DNA of 64,000 nt from positions 470,403 to 534,402 of the forward strand of contig MU004201.1 in the NCBI GenBank assembly GCA_010093605.1. Reading direction: 5' to 3'. A program made the position numbers and the translations under genes. Below are positions 22,545 through 32,898 of the stretch, piece after piece. Numbering within the stretch: the first letter of the stretch is position 1; each line of letters opens with the position of its first letter. This DNA is from Lophium mytilinum. Its lineage: Eukaryota; Ascomycota; Dothideomycetes; Mytilinidiales; Mytilinidiaceae. The notes beneath the pieces were generated by a model. It did not search any database and was not told the DNA's origin. It saw nothing but the letters and a program-made list of their open reading frames with translations.

Positions 22545-22918
22545 ATAAGGCCTGTTTTTGTTTTAATTTAGATGCGTAACGCTAAGTGCCCGTAAGGGCC
22601 AATGCATAGCGCTAAAGGGGCCCTCTAAGCCCTAGTTGTAAAGGCGTTCTGCATATACGGGCACGCGAGGCCTAAGCAGGTATAGAGGCTGCCAAATTAG
22701 GCCGGTGTAGAGGTGTAGTAAGCACTATACTAAGTATAGTGTTTAGTATATACTATACTATTTATAAAGAAGTTATGCAAGTCTCTTTAATTAGTGGCGT
22801 ATAGGGGCCTTAGCCCTAACCTTTCCTCTTACGGGCGAGCTAGTCCGTGCGGGGCCGTGCGGGAGGTGTGGCAGCGGAGGTGTAGGAGGGAGAAAAACCG
22901 CTATAATTCTAACAACAG
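22545..22918 (+). repeat. Dispersed repeat family, copy 1 (partner at 55125-55477)
   Basis: Collinear blocks shared with 55125-55477 are 'ggcctgt(t/a)tttgttttaat', '(a)cgcgaggcctaagca', 'gtataggggcctta', 'cgggcgagctag(t/c)c(c/t)gtgcg' and 'aaaaccgctata'. The copies are about two-thirds identical by eye. The length (about 360 bp) and lack of coding sequence suggest a solo LTR or a non-autonomous element, but no terminal repeat or target duplication could be fixed. Confidence 0.6.
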
Positions 22919-22919
22919 C

Positions 22920-23900
22920 CTCGTTACTATGGGATAGATATAAGGGCCGTCGAAAAATGCCCTTGCCTAAACTTGTTGCAGACCGAGTTAGTCTTAACCT
23001 ATAAATAAAAGTCCAGGAATCATTCCCAAGGTCTATCTAGTAGCGAAGTTCTTGTGATTTCTCTGGACTAGCCAAACTAGAAGCTTTCTGCTAGCAGTTT
23101 AGCACCGGTTCGAAACTTACGCTCTAAACGAGAAGGTGGGTATGTTTAACCCTTTAAATTAAGTTCCCTCGTCGAAGTCGGGAACAGGTGGCTCTAGTGT
23201 CTAAGGTAGCGGAAGGCCAACGTATAAGCTGCGCGTTAATAAATTACTAGGCAATAAGAATGGCTCCACAGGGCGGTCCTCGATTTCGTCGAAGGTAGCC
23301 TAATTAGCGCAGCGTTGGGCATCGTGGGGTGGATGGTTAGGGAGCCGCCGGCCCAGAGGGCAACTATACCACCAAGCTTGGGGACACGGGCAGCGCTCGG
23401 CCAGAAGCTGGCGGCGGTGTTGCGACGCTTTTTCTACCCCCCGCTCTTTCGATGCAAGCCCCCACTCCACGTCCTCGGGGCTGATGTGCCTGGGCGGAAA
23501 AACGACGCGGCCTTATGGCCAAGTGAAGTGTGTGGGTACCTAGAAGAGGATGGTATAGCATTTTACATAATACAGTCTCTACAGCGGCTCGCGGACCGGC
23601 TAATTTATTAACTCCCGCTTTTATCTCTTCCTCCGCAGAACCTTAGCATAGGAGTTAACTTGTTGGCAAGTTGGTTCTTACAGTACGCGAAGGTACGCAA
23701 TAGCGATTATGCTCCTGGGAGGTGTATCCTACCCTACGCTGTTTCTAACTATCCGATCTAAACGCGATCCTACTAGAGGATGGCGCTTGCAAATTGGCAA
23801 GATTAGCGGGTACGGTACTTAAATACTGTAAGGTCTTCCCTGTGGTTAGGGGAGTAGCTAATAGGGAAGATTTCTATTCAAAGATTAGCTTTCTTTTTCT
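22920..23900. other. No recognisable feature
   Basis: A stop-free GC-rich stretch at 23315-23611 is open on both strands but carries no recognisable motif. Confidence 0.35.
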
Positions 23901-23907
23901 TCATACA

Positions 23908-24036
23908 TGATGAGAAATGTCGATTGACGAGAAATGTCAGTTGACAAAAATGGCGATTTATGGCAAAAATAGCGATTTATGAGAAAAAATGTCAATTCAT
24001 GATAAAAAATGGCGATTTATAAGAAATGTTAATTTT
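23908..24036. repeat. 17-20 bp minisatellite, about seven units
   Basis: The unit is approximately (g/a)a(g/a)aaatg(t/g)(c)gat(t)ta(t)g. It repeats with variants such as 'gagaaatgtcgattgac' and 'aaaaatggcgatttatg'. The array ends just before an ankyrin-like frame. Confidence 0.75.
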
Positions 24037-24139
24037 CTCCATGAAGCTTAAACACGAACATGACGTCATCTACGCGGTCTCGGACGGCCTCGAAACCTCC
24101 TCCTCCGCTGTTTCCCTCCTTAGCACCCCATGTCCCAAC

Positions 24140-24425
24140 CATGGCGTGCTCTCTCTCCCGCTCCAGCGTCGGCGCCAGCGACGACGGCGAGCGCCTCGAG
24201 CCGCGCCTTCTCCGCGCGATCGAAAACCACGACCTGTAATCCCTCGCCGCCGTAATCTACACCGCTAAAGAAACCCCTAAATTGCACAACAACTTCCTGC
24301 GCATCGCGGTAATGCGCGCCGTTGAGAAGAACAAAATTGCCGCGCTCCAATTCTTACTAAAAGCCTGCGCATCACCTAACAGCGCGCCGGGGAAGTCCAC
24401 CGGCCTCGACCCCATTTTGATAACC
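24140..24425 (+). pseudogene. Ankyrin-repeat-like protein fragment
   Basis: After an ATG at 24140 the plus strand reads LLRAIENHDL, a TAA, then IYTAKETPKLHNNFLRIAVM and AVEKNKIAALQFLLKACASP. The pattern A-x-E-x-x-x-x-A-x-x-LL-x-x-(G/C)A-x-x-N is that of ankyrin repeats. Fungal ankyrin proteins are large families of mixed function. The fragment is broken by TAA where CAA is expected. It is followed by a retrotransposon piece and then a possible continuation. Confidence 0.5.
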
Positions 24426-24570
24426 TCAATTCAGTGCAGACCTGTGAGGGGGAAGACATGCCGCGGAACTTCCAGCTGCGTATAAAGTAGTGCGGAAATA
24501 GTATAGTAGTAGACTCGCCCGAAGTACTTAGCGTGTCTAAAATGTTGAATTACATGCCATGCTTATTATA

Positions 24571-24830
24571 GCGCTGCTAGCAAAGAATATAGACTTAGCA
24601 GAGCTATAGGCGCAGCACTCCTTAGACCGCATATGCCGCAACTAAGGCTTATCGGAAGCCATTACTAGCGACAGAGACCCTAAGTTCACAAGCGCCTTCT
24701 AGACGGGGCAGGTTAAGCGATGTAAAGTGGACCTAAGGATGACGATGTTGCATTACCCATCTGTGGACAGACAAGAAAGGACAAAGCAGATAGTGGAAAT
24801 AATCTTTCGCTGCCTACTAATTAGGTAGTA
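24571..24830 (+). mobile_element. Ty3/Gypsy integrase catalytic-core fragment
   Basis: The plus-strand frame reads IDLAEL, a TAG, AQHSLDRICRN, a TAA, then AITSDRDPKFTSAF, a TAG (at the tryptophan position), then KRCKVDLRMT and VEIIFRCLLIR. The D of SDRDPKF is the second acidic residue of the integrase D-D-35-E core, and the spacing to DLRMT with the 'HYPS-D-Q-ER' motif matches Ty3/Gypsy integrases. The glutamate lies in RQER. Only about 85 codons are present; no LTR, reverse transcriptase or RNase H was found nearby. The stops are at Q/W codons, as expected after RIP. It lies between two ankyrin-like pieces, possibly by insertion. Confidence 0.85.
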
Positions 24831-24974
24831 CCATGCCAATAGGAGACATAATAGCAGAACCTACCTCGCCCACGGTCTAGCGGCGGGCCATAAGAGCGCT
24901 CGCCGGGACTCTGGCCATCTCTATCCCTCTGCCGTGCCGAGTCGATATATATAGGGGTCTAAAGCCATGCTTAA

Positions 24975-25170
24975 TGCCCGGAATTAAGGAGGCGAGGTTT
25001 GTCCTCATGGCTGTGAATCACCCCAATATAGCGGACGCCGCGTGCAGCAAGGAAATTGCGCCCCGCCGGCCTTTGAACCTCCCCTACACGCTTCTCTATA
25101 ATCCTTCCGCCACGCTTATTAAGGCCGTCGGCCTATAGAAGGCACCTAAGGGCACTAAGCGCGGAATGTA
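24975..25170 (+). pseudogene. Possible continuation of the ankyrin-like gene
   Basis: The frame reads EARFVLMAVNHPNIADAACS and LNLPYTLLYNPSATLIKAVG, then TAG, then KAPKGTKRGM and TAG. Its hydrophobic/charged rhythm resembles an ankyrin region and it lies downstream of the integrase fragment. The link to 24140-24425 is inferred from position and composition. Confidence 0.35.
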
Positions 25171-25299
25171 GGAAACACTGCCGCAGATTAATTGTGATCC
25201 GCCGGCTTAACTAAATCTTCCATGTTCATGAACACTTTTATTAAAGTCCGCCTCTTTGCGGTTGCGGTCTCGCAAGAAGCGCTGTGCGGTAATGGTTGA

Positions 25300-25560
25300 C
25301 CCCTCGCGGATCTCTCCACGATTCTAATGTCTCCACGATTATTAAACTCGCCGCCCTCGCAGGATTAAATCTACTTCATAGGATGGTCTTCAAGCGCTTA
25401 ACCATAGACTGCGAGCGCAGGCCCTTAAAGCGGCCGGAAAAGTTCATTCTAGAAGACGTCTAAGCCAGCCTAAAGCTCTATAATAAGGAGGAGAAATCTG
25501 AGCCTGCTGTTCTATGGATAGCAATAGTATACTAAAGGACCTTAAACGGTGCGAAATAAA
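25300..25560 (+). pseudogene. Unrecognised coding remnant
   Basis: The plus strand reads KLAALAGLNLLHRMVFKRLT, then RPEKFILEDV, TAA at 25459 and SLKLYNKEEKSEPAVLW. Protein-like composition with a TAA at a probable glutamine position. It may be the end of the ankyrin-like gene. Confidence 0.32.
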
Positions 25561-26440
25561 CGTACACACGCATAGAATTAGGGCAGCGGCGGTGGCAGCA
25601 TCTTATCCGGCAGCCTCTCTACCTTCTCCTTCACAACGGAACAATAGATCATGATTAACTTTCGTTTACTTATAACACACTTTCTGTGTCCCGCCATGGC
25701 CTATTAGAGCACTTTTGACGGTTGACTTCGACGCCGCCGAACTCATCACCTAGCGTTAAGCCGTCAGCAACCGCATCCGCGCCTTAAAAACGACTGCAAA
25801 GAAGATTTACGGCCCGCCGCGATTAGCTCTACGATATCGATACGGACGCAATCAAAAGAAATTTCAAGTGATGAGAAATGCAGCAAAATACTGGAGAGCG
25901 ATATACGCCCTATAGGCTGCTTATATGCTAGCTTGGTACCCCTTAGGGTGCTGTCGTACGTTATGAGAGATCTAGGAAGGACATTGTTAACGAGGTCGAA
26001 AGCTTTGCGGGTCACCTTAGGCGATGTCAGACTGGCGGTCCGTAGGTAAAGGATGGCGAAATTAACCCCAGTGGAAAAGCGCCCGTGGTGCCCCTTCCTA
26101 GCTGTTAGCTCCCTCTCTTATCGATTAATACCTTTAAAACAAAGTAGACTTAAACGATGAGCAGGATACCCACATCGAGGAGGTACTGGCGGATGCGTGC
26201 GCTTCTTGCCAATCTACTTTTCCTGGGCTGAGCTTGATATAAACGTCTTGAGATGGCGCCTAAAGAGATAGAACTTAGCAGCTTCCCTACGCTCATTACG
26301 CCGTTCAACATCCTTTTTCTAGACAATCTCGCGCTCGATGTTGACATGGGCATAATTGAGTAGGCTATTCTGCACAGTCTCATCTATATGTTTAAGCATA
26401 TTGGGTAGATCGTCGCCTCATGCTTCTAGGTTGACCGCAG
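25561..26440. other. Low-information stretch with scattered coding-like words
   Basis: No family was recognised. The plus strand around 26150-26210 reads LNDEQDTHIEEVLADACASC, and the minus strand is open at 25764-26015, but neither can be assigned. Confidence 0.3.
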
Positions 26441-26449
26441 CCGTCCTTT

Positions 26450-27090
26450 TGAGGGCTGTCGACGCCTCTTAAGAAACTAACCTGCTTATTAACTTGAAGA
26501 AGAGCCAGGCCGGCGACTTTGTTGTCTTGGTTATGGCGGGGCTTTATAGGACAAAATCTATGAGGATGTGCGGAGTCTAGCATAGAGTCCACGGAGGATA
26601 ACTCTTTACTTATTCTAGCGCGCGGTGTTAGACGTTGATAAGGCGAATCTCGTAGAGCACACAGACGCGCACGCCCCACTTAACGCGGGTTTATAGTGGC
26701 CACGCATACGTCTAGCACCACTCTAAGAGACTAAGCAGCCCCCCTTTTTTTACGACGCCAAAACCTTCTTAGACTCGAAGACCAGCTCCCTCCCTTCCTC
26801 CGACGCCGCCGCCGCTATCCCTACCGCACAGTTGGCAGTGCGCTCCTGCGCAACTTCGCAGTCAAGTCGCACGAGGGTAAAGAACAGCTGCTGAGCTCGG
26901 AGGACATTACATGGCGTGTGTGGCGGTTTAGAAAGCCCTTGTGGGGTATGAAGAAGAGGGAGCATGGGGAGATTGAGGCTGAGGAGGAGTGTAAAGAACC
27001 GCCAGCGGAAGTGAGCGATAAGCCGCTGTAGAAGTACTTCAAAGTGATTCCACTAGAGGACGGTACCTGTATCCGGGATAATTAATGTCG
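26450..27090 (+). pseudogene. Unrecognised coding remnants in two frames
   Basis: A first piece (26460-26700) reads LEEEPGRRLCCLGYGGALQD, then KIYEDVRSLA, TAG, SPRRITLYLF and VDKANLVEHTDAHAPL. A second (26830-27085) reads HEGKEQLLSSEDITWRVWRF, then RKPLWGMKKREHGEIEAEEE, TAG and KYFKVIPLEDGTCIRDN. The stops are TAG/TAA. Both look like decayed exons, but I do not recognise the protein. Confidence 0.38.
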
Positions 27091-30000
27091 CCGGGCCCAG
27101 CAGACTTATCTTCAAGTCGCTGCCGACCCTTCTGCCTCGCTCCCTAGCTCCCGCAATGGCGCTCTCCGCTGAACTAACTTCTCGACTCAGATTTAAGCCA
27201 CCAGACATTTGAAAGGTACTTTGGCGTGCTGCTGACACAGCACATTTACTACTGGCTCAATTCTCCGAGCGAGTAGCTCGACTGATGGTAGCATCATCAA
27301 TGGGACAAAATGCGTGAACCGTCCGCAATTCTCCTCCCTCTTTCTTAGGAATAAATCGAGTATGAGCAAACCATGGAGAGTTACAAGTTGCTAGCATTCC
27401 TTATTAAGGAGTGAAGGAGTGACGTTCTTTTAGTAGTCCCTACAATTAAGTCCGGCGACGTAGGTGCAAGACTTCTTAGATAACTAATGCATTTTGGCGA
27501 TCTCGCCCCCACGTTGACGCTGGCGGTGACTTCCTAGAAGCGTAGTACTTACTTATCCTAGGCTTATAAATACTGAGATGCTTCTTTGTCTATCCCCCTT
27601 GACTAGACTTAGACGTTTTTTGGATTATTGAGACATTGTTTCTAGTATGAGCTAAAAGGTTGGTAATCGCCTGTTGTACTTCGGGAGGAATTACTACCTT
27701 GGGCGCATGAAGGGTCTCCCCTAAGCTTTCGCGGGGTCTTAATTACTGTCCCATCTAACCCCAGCTTCACCTGGATCTTCCCAGTAACTTAATCTCTACC
27801 ATTGAAGTTCTTCACTACTTAAGGGGACTTTCGGGATGCTGGGGGTTACGAGAGTACGGCTAGAATGCTTTGAGAATTAAGGGGGACCTCTTTAACCTCT
27901 TCAACGCGCTTTAGAACAATGTGAAGCATAATACTACTTCTAAGGTCCTAGCTCCGTATATAGTTACAACTTCCGGCGCATATATAGAATGAGCGCCCCG
28001 AGCTATTAAGTAAACTCGGGATGCCGATGGTCCTATGAGCTTCAATCCGAAGATTATCGCTAAGGAGTTTATCCCTTTGCACTTAGTCTGGATTAAAACG
28101 CCCGTCATGTCTTGAATTATTCCCGCTATTCCGATATACCATATACCAGACAACAACCCCGACGCCGGAAGCCCGCGTATTTTACGTCCAGTGATCTCGC
28201 TCGGAAGTCTCTCTAACACAAGCCATAATATACCACGAGCCTATATACCTTGCTCCTATTAACACAGGATTGCCATTCTCAACATAAGCATCTCACCGGC
28301 CCGATTTCTAGTCAATGGTGCCTAGGCCGTTGGATAGCAACATTTCTTCTCTTGTCAATACACACGTGCCTCAAGTTAGAGATTATAATCATATAGCAGC
28401 TTCACTATGTCCCCTATTACCACCTGCATTACTGGGACGAGCTAAACCTCCAATCAATGCGGAGGCCGGAGTATAAATAGTGTCTCCGCGACAAACCCAA
28501 ATAAAAAACGCCACCAGGACCTACATCGCCGGGATAGACTACCTCCTCAAGTTCTGCCGATAGTAAAGTAAAGAGTTTTACTCCGCTATACACCTTCGCA
28601 GCATATATGTCACTATCGACGTTACCAGCAGTCTCTAACGGTAATAGTTAATCCCGCACTAAGGAACATGCAGAAGATGAACCAGAGCCGTTTATTACTT
28701 AAGCGGGTTTGGCGCTTCCAATGATAGCCCTAGAGCTGCAGGAACGTTTGGACCAGGAGGAGAATGCGGATAATAAAGTTGCAGTGCCCGAAGCACAAAT
28801 AGTAATAGTAACGGAGACTAATTACGATGTACTAGTTAAAGAGACCTTAGCACCCACAGCACGCGTGGATAGTTCAGAGCTAGCGGGGGTCTGCAGTCGC
28901 TCGTTTAAAGTGCTACTTCCCTAGTTCTATGTCTCTCCTTGCGCTTTCCCTCCACAACGTCTTACCACCAAAGCCCCTCGCCGCTCTAATAGTATCTGTA
29001 AGCCAACCCTTGCCCACAAAAGCTCGTGTCTTAACTGATCTGCTAGCTTGTCACCATAAACCGAGCATTGGGACAAGCGTCTAATATCGTTACCTCTACC
29101 GACTCTTTGAAGACGAAGAAAGCGAATTGCGTTTACTCTGCGCCGCACTCGATCAGATTACGCATACGTCTTAAGTTCCTTCTTATATTTAGTTTTCTTT
29201 GTCCCTTCTTGCTTATGCCTCCATAGAAACGATGCTTGAGAAGGATGTATATTGAGTTGTTAGGCAAGGAACCCGTCTTTAGAATTGGAGATGTAATGTC
29301 GACGCCTTATAGACATGGGCGGCTCTGTAAGCTCGACCCTAATTTTAAGCTGAAGCGATATTAATATGCGGCATCTTGAGCATCATCATCGCCGACATGG
29401 CGCTCAAGGTAGCGGGCAATTGAATAGTGGGTCTGTTCCAGCTAACTCTAATAAGGGGCGGGGAGGTTAGCACCACCGCATGCCGCTGTATTACCCATAC
29501 CTATCCCCTGCCATCTCTAAGTGTCCCGCATTCTCGCAGCCGGTTAAAAAGCAAAAGTTAACCTCCTTAGATTTCGAGAGCTGGCAAAGAGTGAGCTAGG
29601 ATGGGCGGGTATAAACTGCGACCAAGGGTTTAGGATTTGAAAACTTAAGGAGACAAGATGTTCTCACAACCTCGCTTAGCAGCGGTTGGAAGATAAGAAT
29701 TGAGTTTTGTTCTTCGTATATGGTAAGCTCTGCTATTCATGAACATATCTTCCCTAAGCTAATTGTGGCATCACGATCCTCCAAGGAAATTATAGGCAGG
29801 AGATTCGCCAGGCACAATCCTCCCTGACAGCTTCAACTCTCTTAATTCCCTCCGCATCAAGTTCTCTACGTGTCGAACTCAGCTTAAGACGAGCTATATC
29901 CCTTGTAATACTATGCCTAAATCCCGTGCGTGGCTCCGCGCGCAAACTTTCCTCACACTTAGGATATGGGATGGTATACGGCCTAAATGTGTAGGAGTTT

Positions 30001-30250
30001 CCGTGAAACTAAGCTTCCTCTTCTAGTAAATATATTGCTGTGCCCGCAAAAGTCTCATCATCCTATCTTGTCCTTTGGTTGCGCGCCCTCAATTGACGCC
30101 TTGTCCGGTAGCAGCGCCGTCATCTTAGGACTGACTTTGGCGGGCAAAGTAAGACGCAGGGCTTTACAACCATCGGAAGGAAACGAACGCCGCCAGGATG
30201 AAGAGAACAGAAGCCTAGCAGAGGAGTTAGCTTATTGGCGAAGCTAACTT
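27091..30250. other. Long unrecognised stretch
   Basis: Coding-like words occur on the plus strand at 27190-27480 (for example RYFGVLLTQHIYYWLNSPSE, with many TAG/TAA) and at 28709-28924 (LQERLDQEENADNKVAVPEA). None belongs to a family I know. A 102-codon minus-strand open stretch at 27911-28219 has no recognisable motif. Confidence 0.3.
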
Positions 30251-30254
30251 TCAC

Positions 30255-30364
30255 ACAGCGCAGTAGGAAGACTTCTCTCTCTCTCCCGGAATAGATAATA
30301 CATGGCGTCAAAGGGACCGCGCAAGAGCGGCGGAGCGGTTAACTCCTTTAATGCCTATACAGCG
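30255..30364 (+). repeat. Direct repeat bordering the 30.7-34.7 kb element, left copy
   Basis: About 110 bp matching 34689-34800 in the same orientation. Shared words are 'acagcgcag', 'ttctctctctc(t)ccc(c/g)ga', 'gcggagcggttaac' and 'aatgcctata'. Identity is about 70-75% by eye. The copies flank the long degraded frame on either side. 'tggcggagcgg' (right copy) resembles a tRNA A box, but no B box follows. Confidence 0.65.
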
Positions 30365-30757
30365 TCAGGTGCACGTTGCCCGATGTTGGCGGCGCTCACG
30401 GTCGAAGTGGCTGTCGTCCCTAGCAGGCTTGGTGGTTCCGCAGATATGGTGTCCTTGTTGATGACTAGCCGCTAACTTTACCTTAAGATACACCTGCACT
30501 GTTGTTCCTCAATATCCAGCTACGCCTAATATCGCTTAGCGCGAGCAGGGAAACGCACGTGCTTCGGATTGAACGAAGAATTTGGTCGGTTCTGCATTAG
30601 GTATAGTATATCTCTAGCGTGCAGTAGCGTGTGTTGTAGCAAACAACTCGAATTCTTATCTGAGTCCACTTAGGTCACTTCTAACTGTTCTACTAGAGCT
30701 AACTCCTAACTGCCCTACTGAATCTCCACAAACGTATACACGACCCTAAAGCTAAAG
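30365..30757. other. Spacer before the long degraded reading frame
   Basis: No gene was seen. 'gtatagtatat' near 30600 is a possible TATA-like stretch but not distinctive in this TA-rich DNA. Confidence 0.35.
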
Positions 30758-32442
30758 ATGAACTCGCTCACCTACATTATAGTAGTAGTGGCACCAGTCG
30801 CAACTGCAATTATGGACAACCTCTCGGCCTCGGATGTAAGTGCCCTCCTGTATGCAACTGGGGTGCGGCTGTCGGAGGCCCAGTCGAAGAAGTACCTAGA
30901 CGTGCTTAGGGAAATGCCTGAGTACGCTGACTGGATTATGGATAAGGTTAATTAAGGGTGGCCTATAGTCCTCGTGGGCAGCGACGTCTCCACGCTCATC
31001 GAGAGGGTTATGAACCCGCTGGCGTTCTGGCGTTGTGGTGGTATGAGCAGGAGACTCACAATCTGGTTGGCTGTTCTAGCCAGGCCCTTGTTCCCCGTAG
31101 ATGATCAGGAAGGCGAGTACGTTGGCATGGACTACAGCGGCAACGTGGTCGCCAACGTATACACCTATAGGAGCGGCCCCGGGTTGCCGAAAGGTCTAGC
31201 CGACTCGATCTTCTCGCTACCACCTAGCGGCCTGGCCAACTACGAGAAGATGTAGGATAGCACTAGCTGGTTCCTGGGCAAGACCCCGAATATGAACGGC
31301 CTCGACATCTTCTTCTTCTTCGAGTCGGTACCCGTCTGTAATTGCTTCTTTGAGTCGCCCGCTTATAATACTACATACCCACACGGGCTTGTTTAAGAAG
31401 GGCTGGAGCACCCCCAGGTATGGCAGGGCGTGCTCTAGACGCCCCCTATAGCCACAAGGACACCGGCGCATATAATCGGGGATAAGATTACGACGTCGTT
31501 TATGCAGCTAGGGCTGGCCAACAACGTGGTTAGGTCCGCGAGGGGCGTCACGGCAGTACAGGCAAGCAGTTTCTCCAAGACTAGCATCTTAATTAGCTTC
31601 GGCAAGCACACGCTTAGGACTGTAATAGATATTCCTCTTGTGCTCACGAACAATAAGATGCATGCCAGCAAGACTATAATCCGGCCCGGCCGCAGGTTGG
31701 GCGACAAGCTGTCGATGCACTCTACAATCACGCACCTGTTCGCGACGCAGCTCAATAAGCGGGACTTTATTAACCTTATGAGAGGAATAGGTACTATGCA
31801 TGCCAACAATATTATAGAGCTGTACACGAGTCCGTTGATGGACGTGTTTAGGGACTTGCACTGGACCTCGAGCATAAGAGAACGGGGGCACGAGCTCACG
31901 ATCCTAAGCTGCGGGCTGTTCTTAGCAACGAAGACGGAGAGAATTGAAGGGGTAACCACGACCAGAGAGATTGGCCTGTCCGAGATCGCGAATCTGCATG
32001 GGCATACAGTAATGAAGAAGACCGCCAATATGCCCTGGAACTTAAACGCGACTATAGACTACTAGCAGTATAAAGTTTCCGTCGCTAACGTGGTTATGAA
32101 CTTAATTGTAAGTCTGTTAGGGCCTGTAAGCGGAGGCTCCTACAGTTAGGTGGCGGTGGACCCATCCGGGGAGCTGTTGCAGAGTGCGATACCCGAAGCA
32201 CCGTCGGCAGTAAGGTTGTATAAGAGCAATGCCTCTGTCCCATGCAGGTGGAATATCTTGTTGGAGGAGAGGGACAACTTTGTGGCTGTAGGAGTAGTAA
32301 GGGAAGGCTAATTCGGGAGGAAGCAGAGAAGATCTTTAACAAACTTTAAGACCATCTACATCTCTAAGTGACGACGTTCAGCACCAAGACTTACAGGACC
32401 GCTTACGGCCAGGAGCTGCGCTGTACAAGCACCTATTCCATG

Positions 32443-32450
32443 GATATTAG
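32443..32450. repeat. 8-bp target site duplication, left copy
   Basis: gatattag directly precedes the MITE end cagggctcgg. The identical 8 bp follows the right end at 32891-32898. An 8-bp duplication is the rule for hAT transposition. Confidence 0.85.
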
Positions 32451-32890
32451 CAGGGCTCGGAGTTAATCAACTAAATCGACAGTTAATCGAATTAATTAAA
32501 GTCTTGACAATTTAATTCAGTAGCTTAGCCATCTAGATAAGGTTTAATGAATTGATTTTAAGAGGCCTAATCGATTAAAAATTAAACAGCAGTTCGATCG
32601 TGACCACACGTGATGATATTTGTTTGGTATTAATGCTCTTGTCCCTTGGAGGTCCGCAATCCTTAGCCTCTAATTAGTCCACTACTAACTAAATAATCTC
32701 TATGTTATACATTCTGGCACACTCTCTCTTTTATGCAGCCTACTATGCTTCTATGCAATCTCCTTAACGCTTAAAACTGACTGTGCGCTGCGCCAAGAAT
32801 ATTCGATTGATTTGAACCTCCACTAACTAAGCAGTTAATTCGATTGAATTCGAGAGGCCTAATCGATTAATCGGTTGACTCCGAGCCCTA
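32451..32890. mobile_element. 440-bp hAT-type MITE
   Basis: Begins cagggctcggagt and ends actccgagcccta: terminal inverted repeats of 12-13 bp starting (C/T)AGGG, the hAT consensus. Perfect 8-bp duplications (gatattag) flank it. The interior is AT-rich and noncoding, with 'agaggcctaatcgatta' twice (near 32565 and 32853) and many gattaa/ttaatc words that extend the inverted symmetry inward. It sits inside the long degraded frame at 30758-34685: removing the element plus one target copy (448 bp) joins codon frame 1 to codon frame 2 so that reading continues. No transposase is present. Confidence 0.9.
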
Positions 32891-32898
32891 GATATTAG
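32891..32898. repeat. 8-bp target site duplication, right copy
   Basis: gatattag, identical to 32443-32450, directly after the right terminal repeat of the hAT-type MITE. Confidence 0.85.

Noticed and set aside
23104-23115. tRNA B-box-like 'ggttcgaaac'
   Set aside because: No A box at a suitable distance and no cloverleaf.
31435-32028. 197-codon open frame on the minus strand
   Set aside because: Complement of the 187-codon plus-strand block. The plus frame lies in the same register as the upstream blocks from the ATG at 30758.
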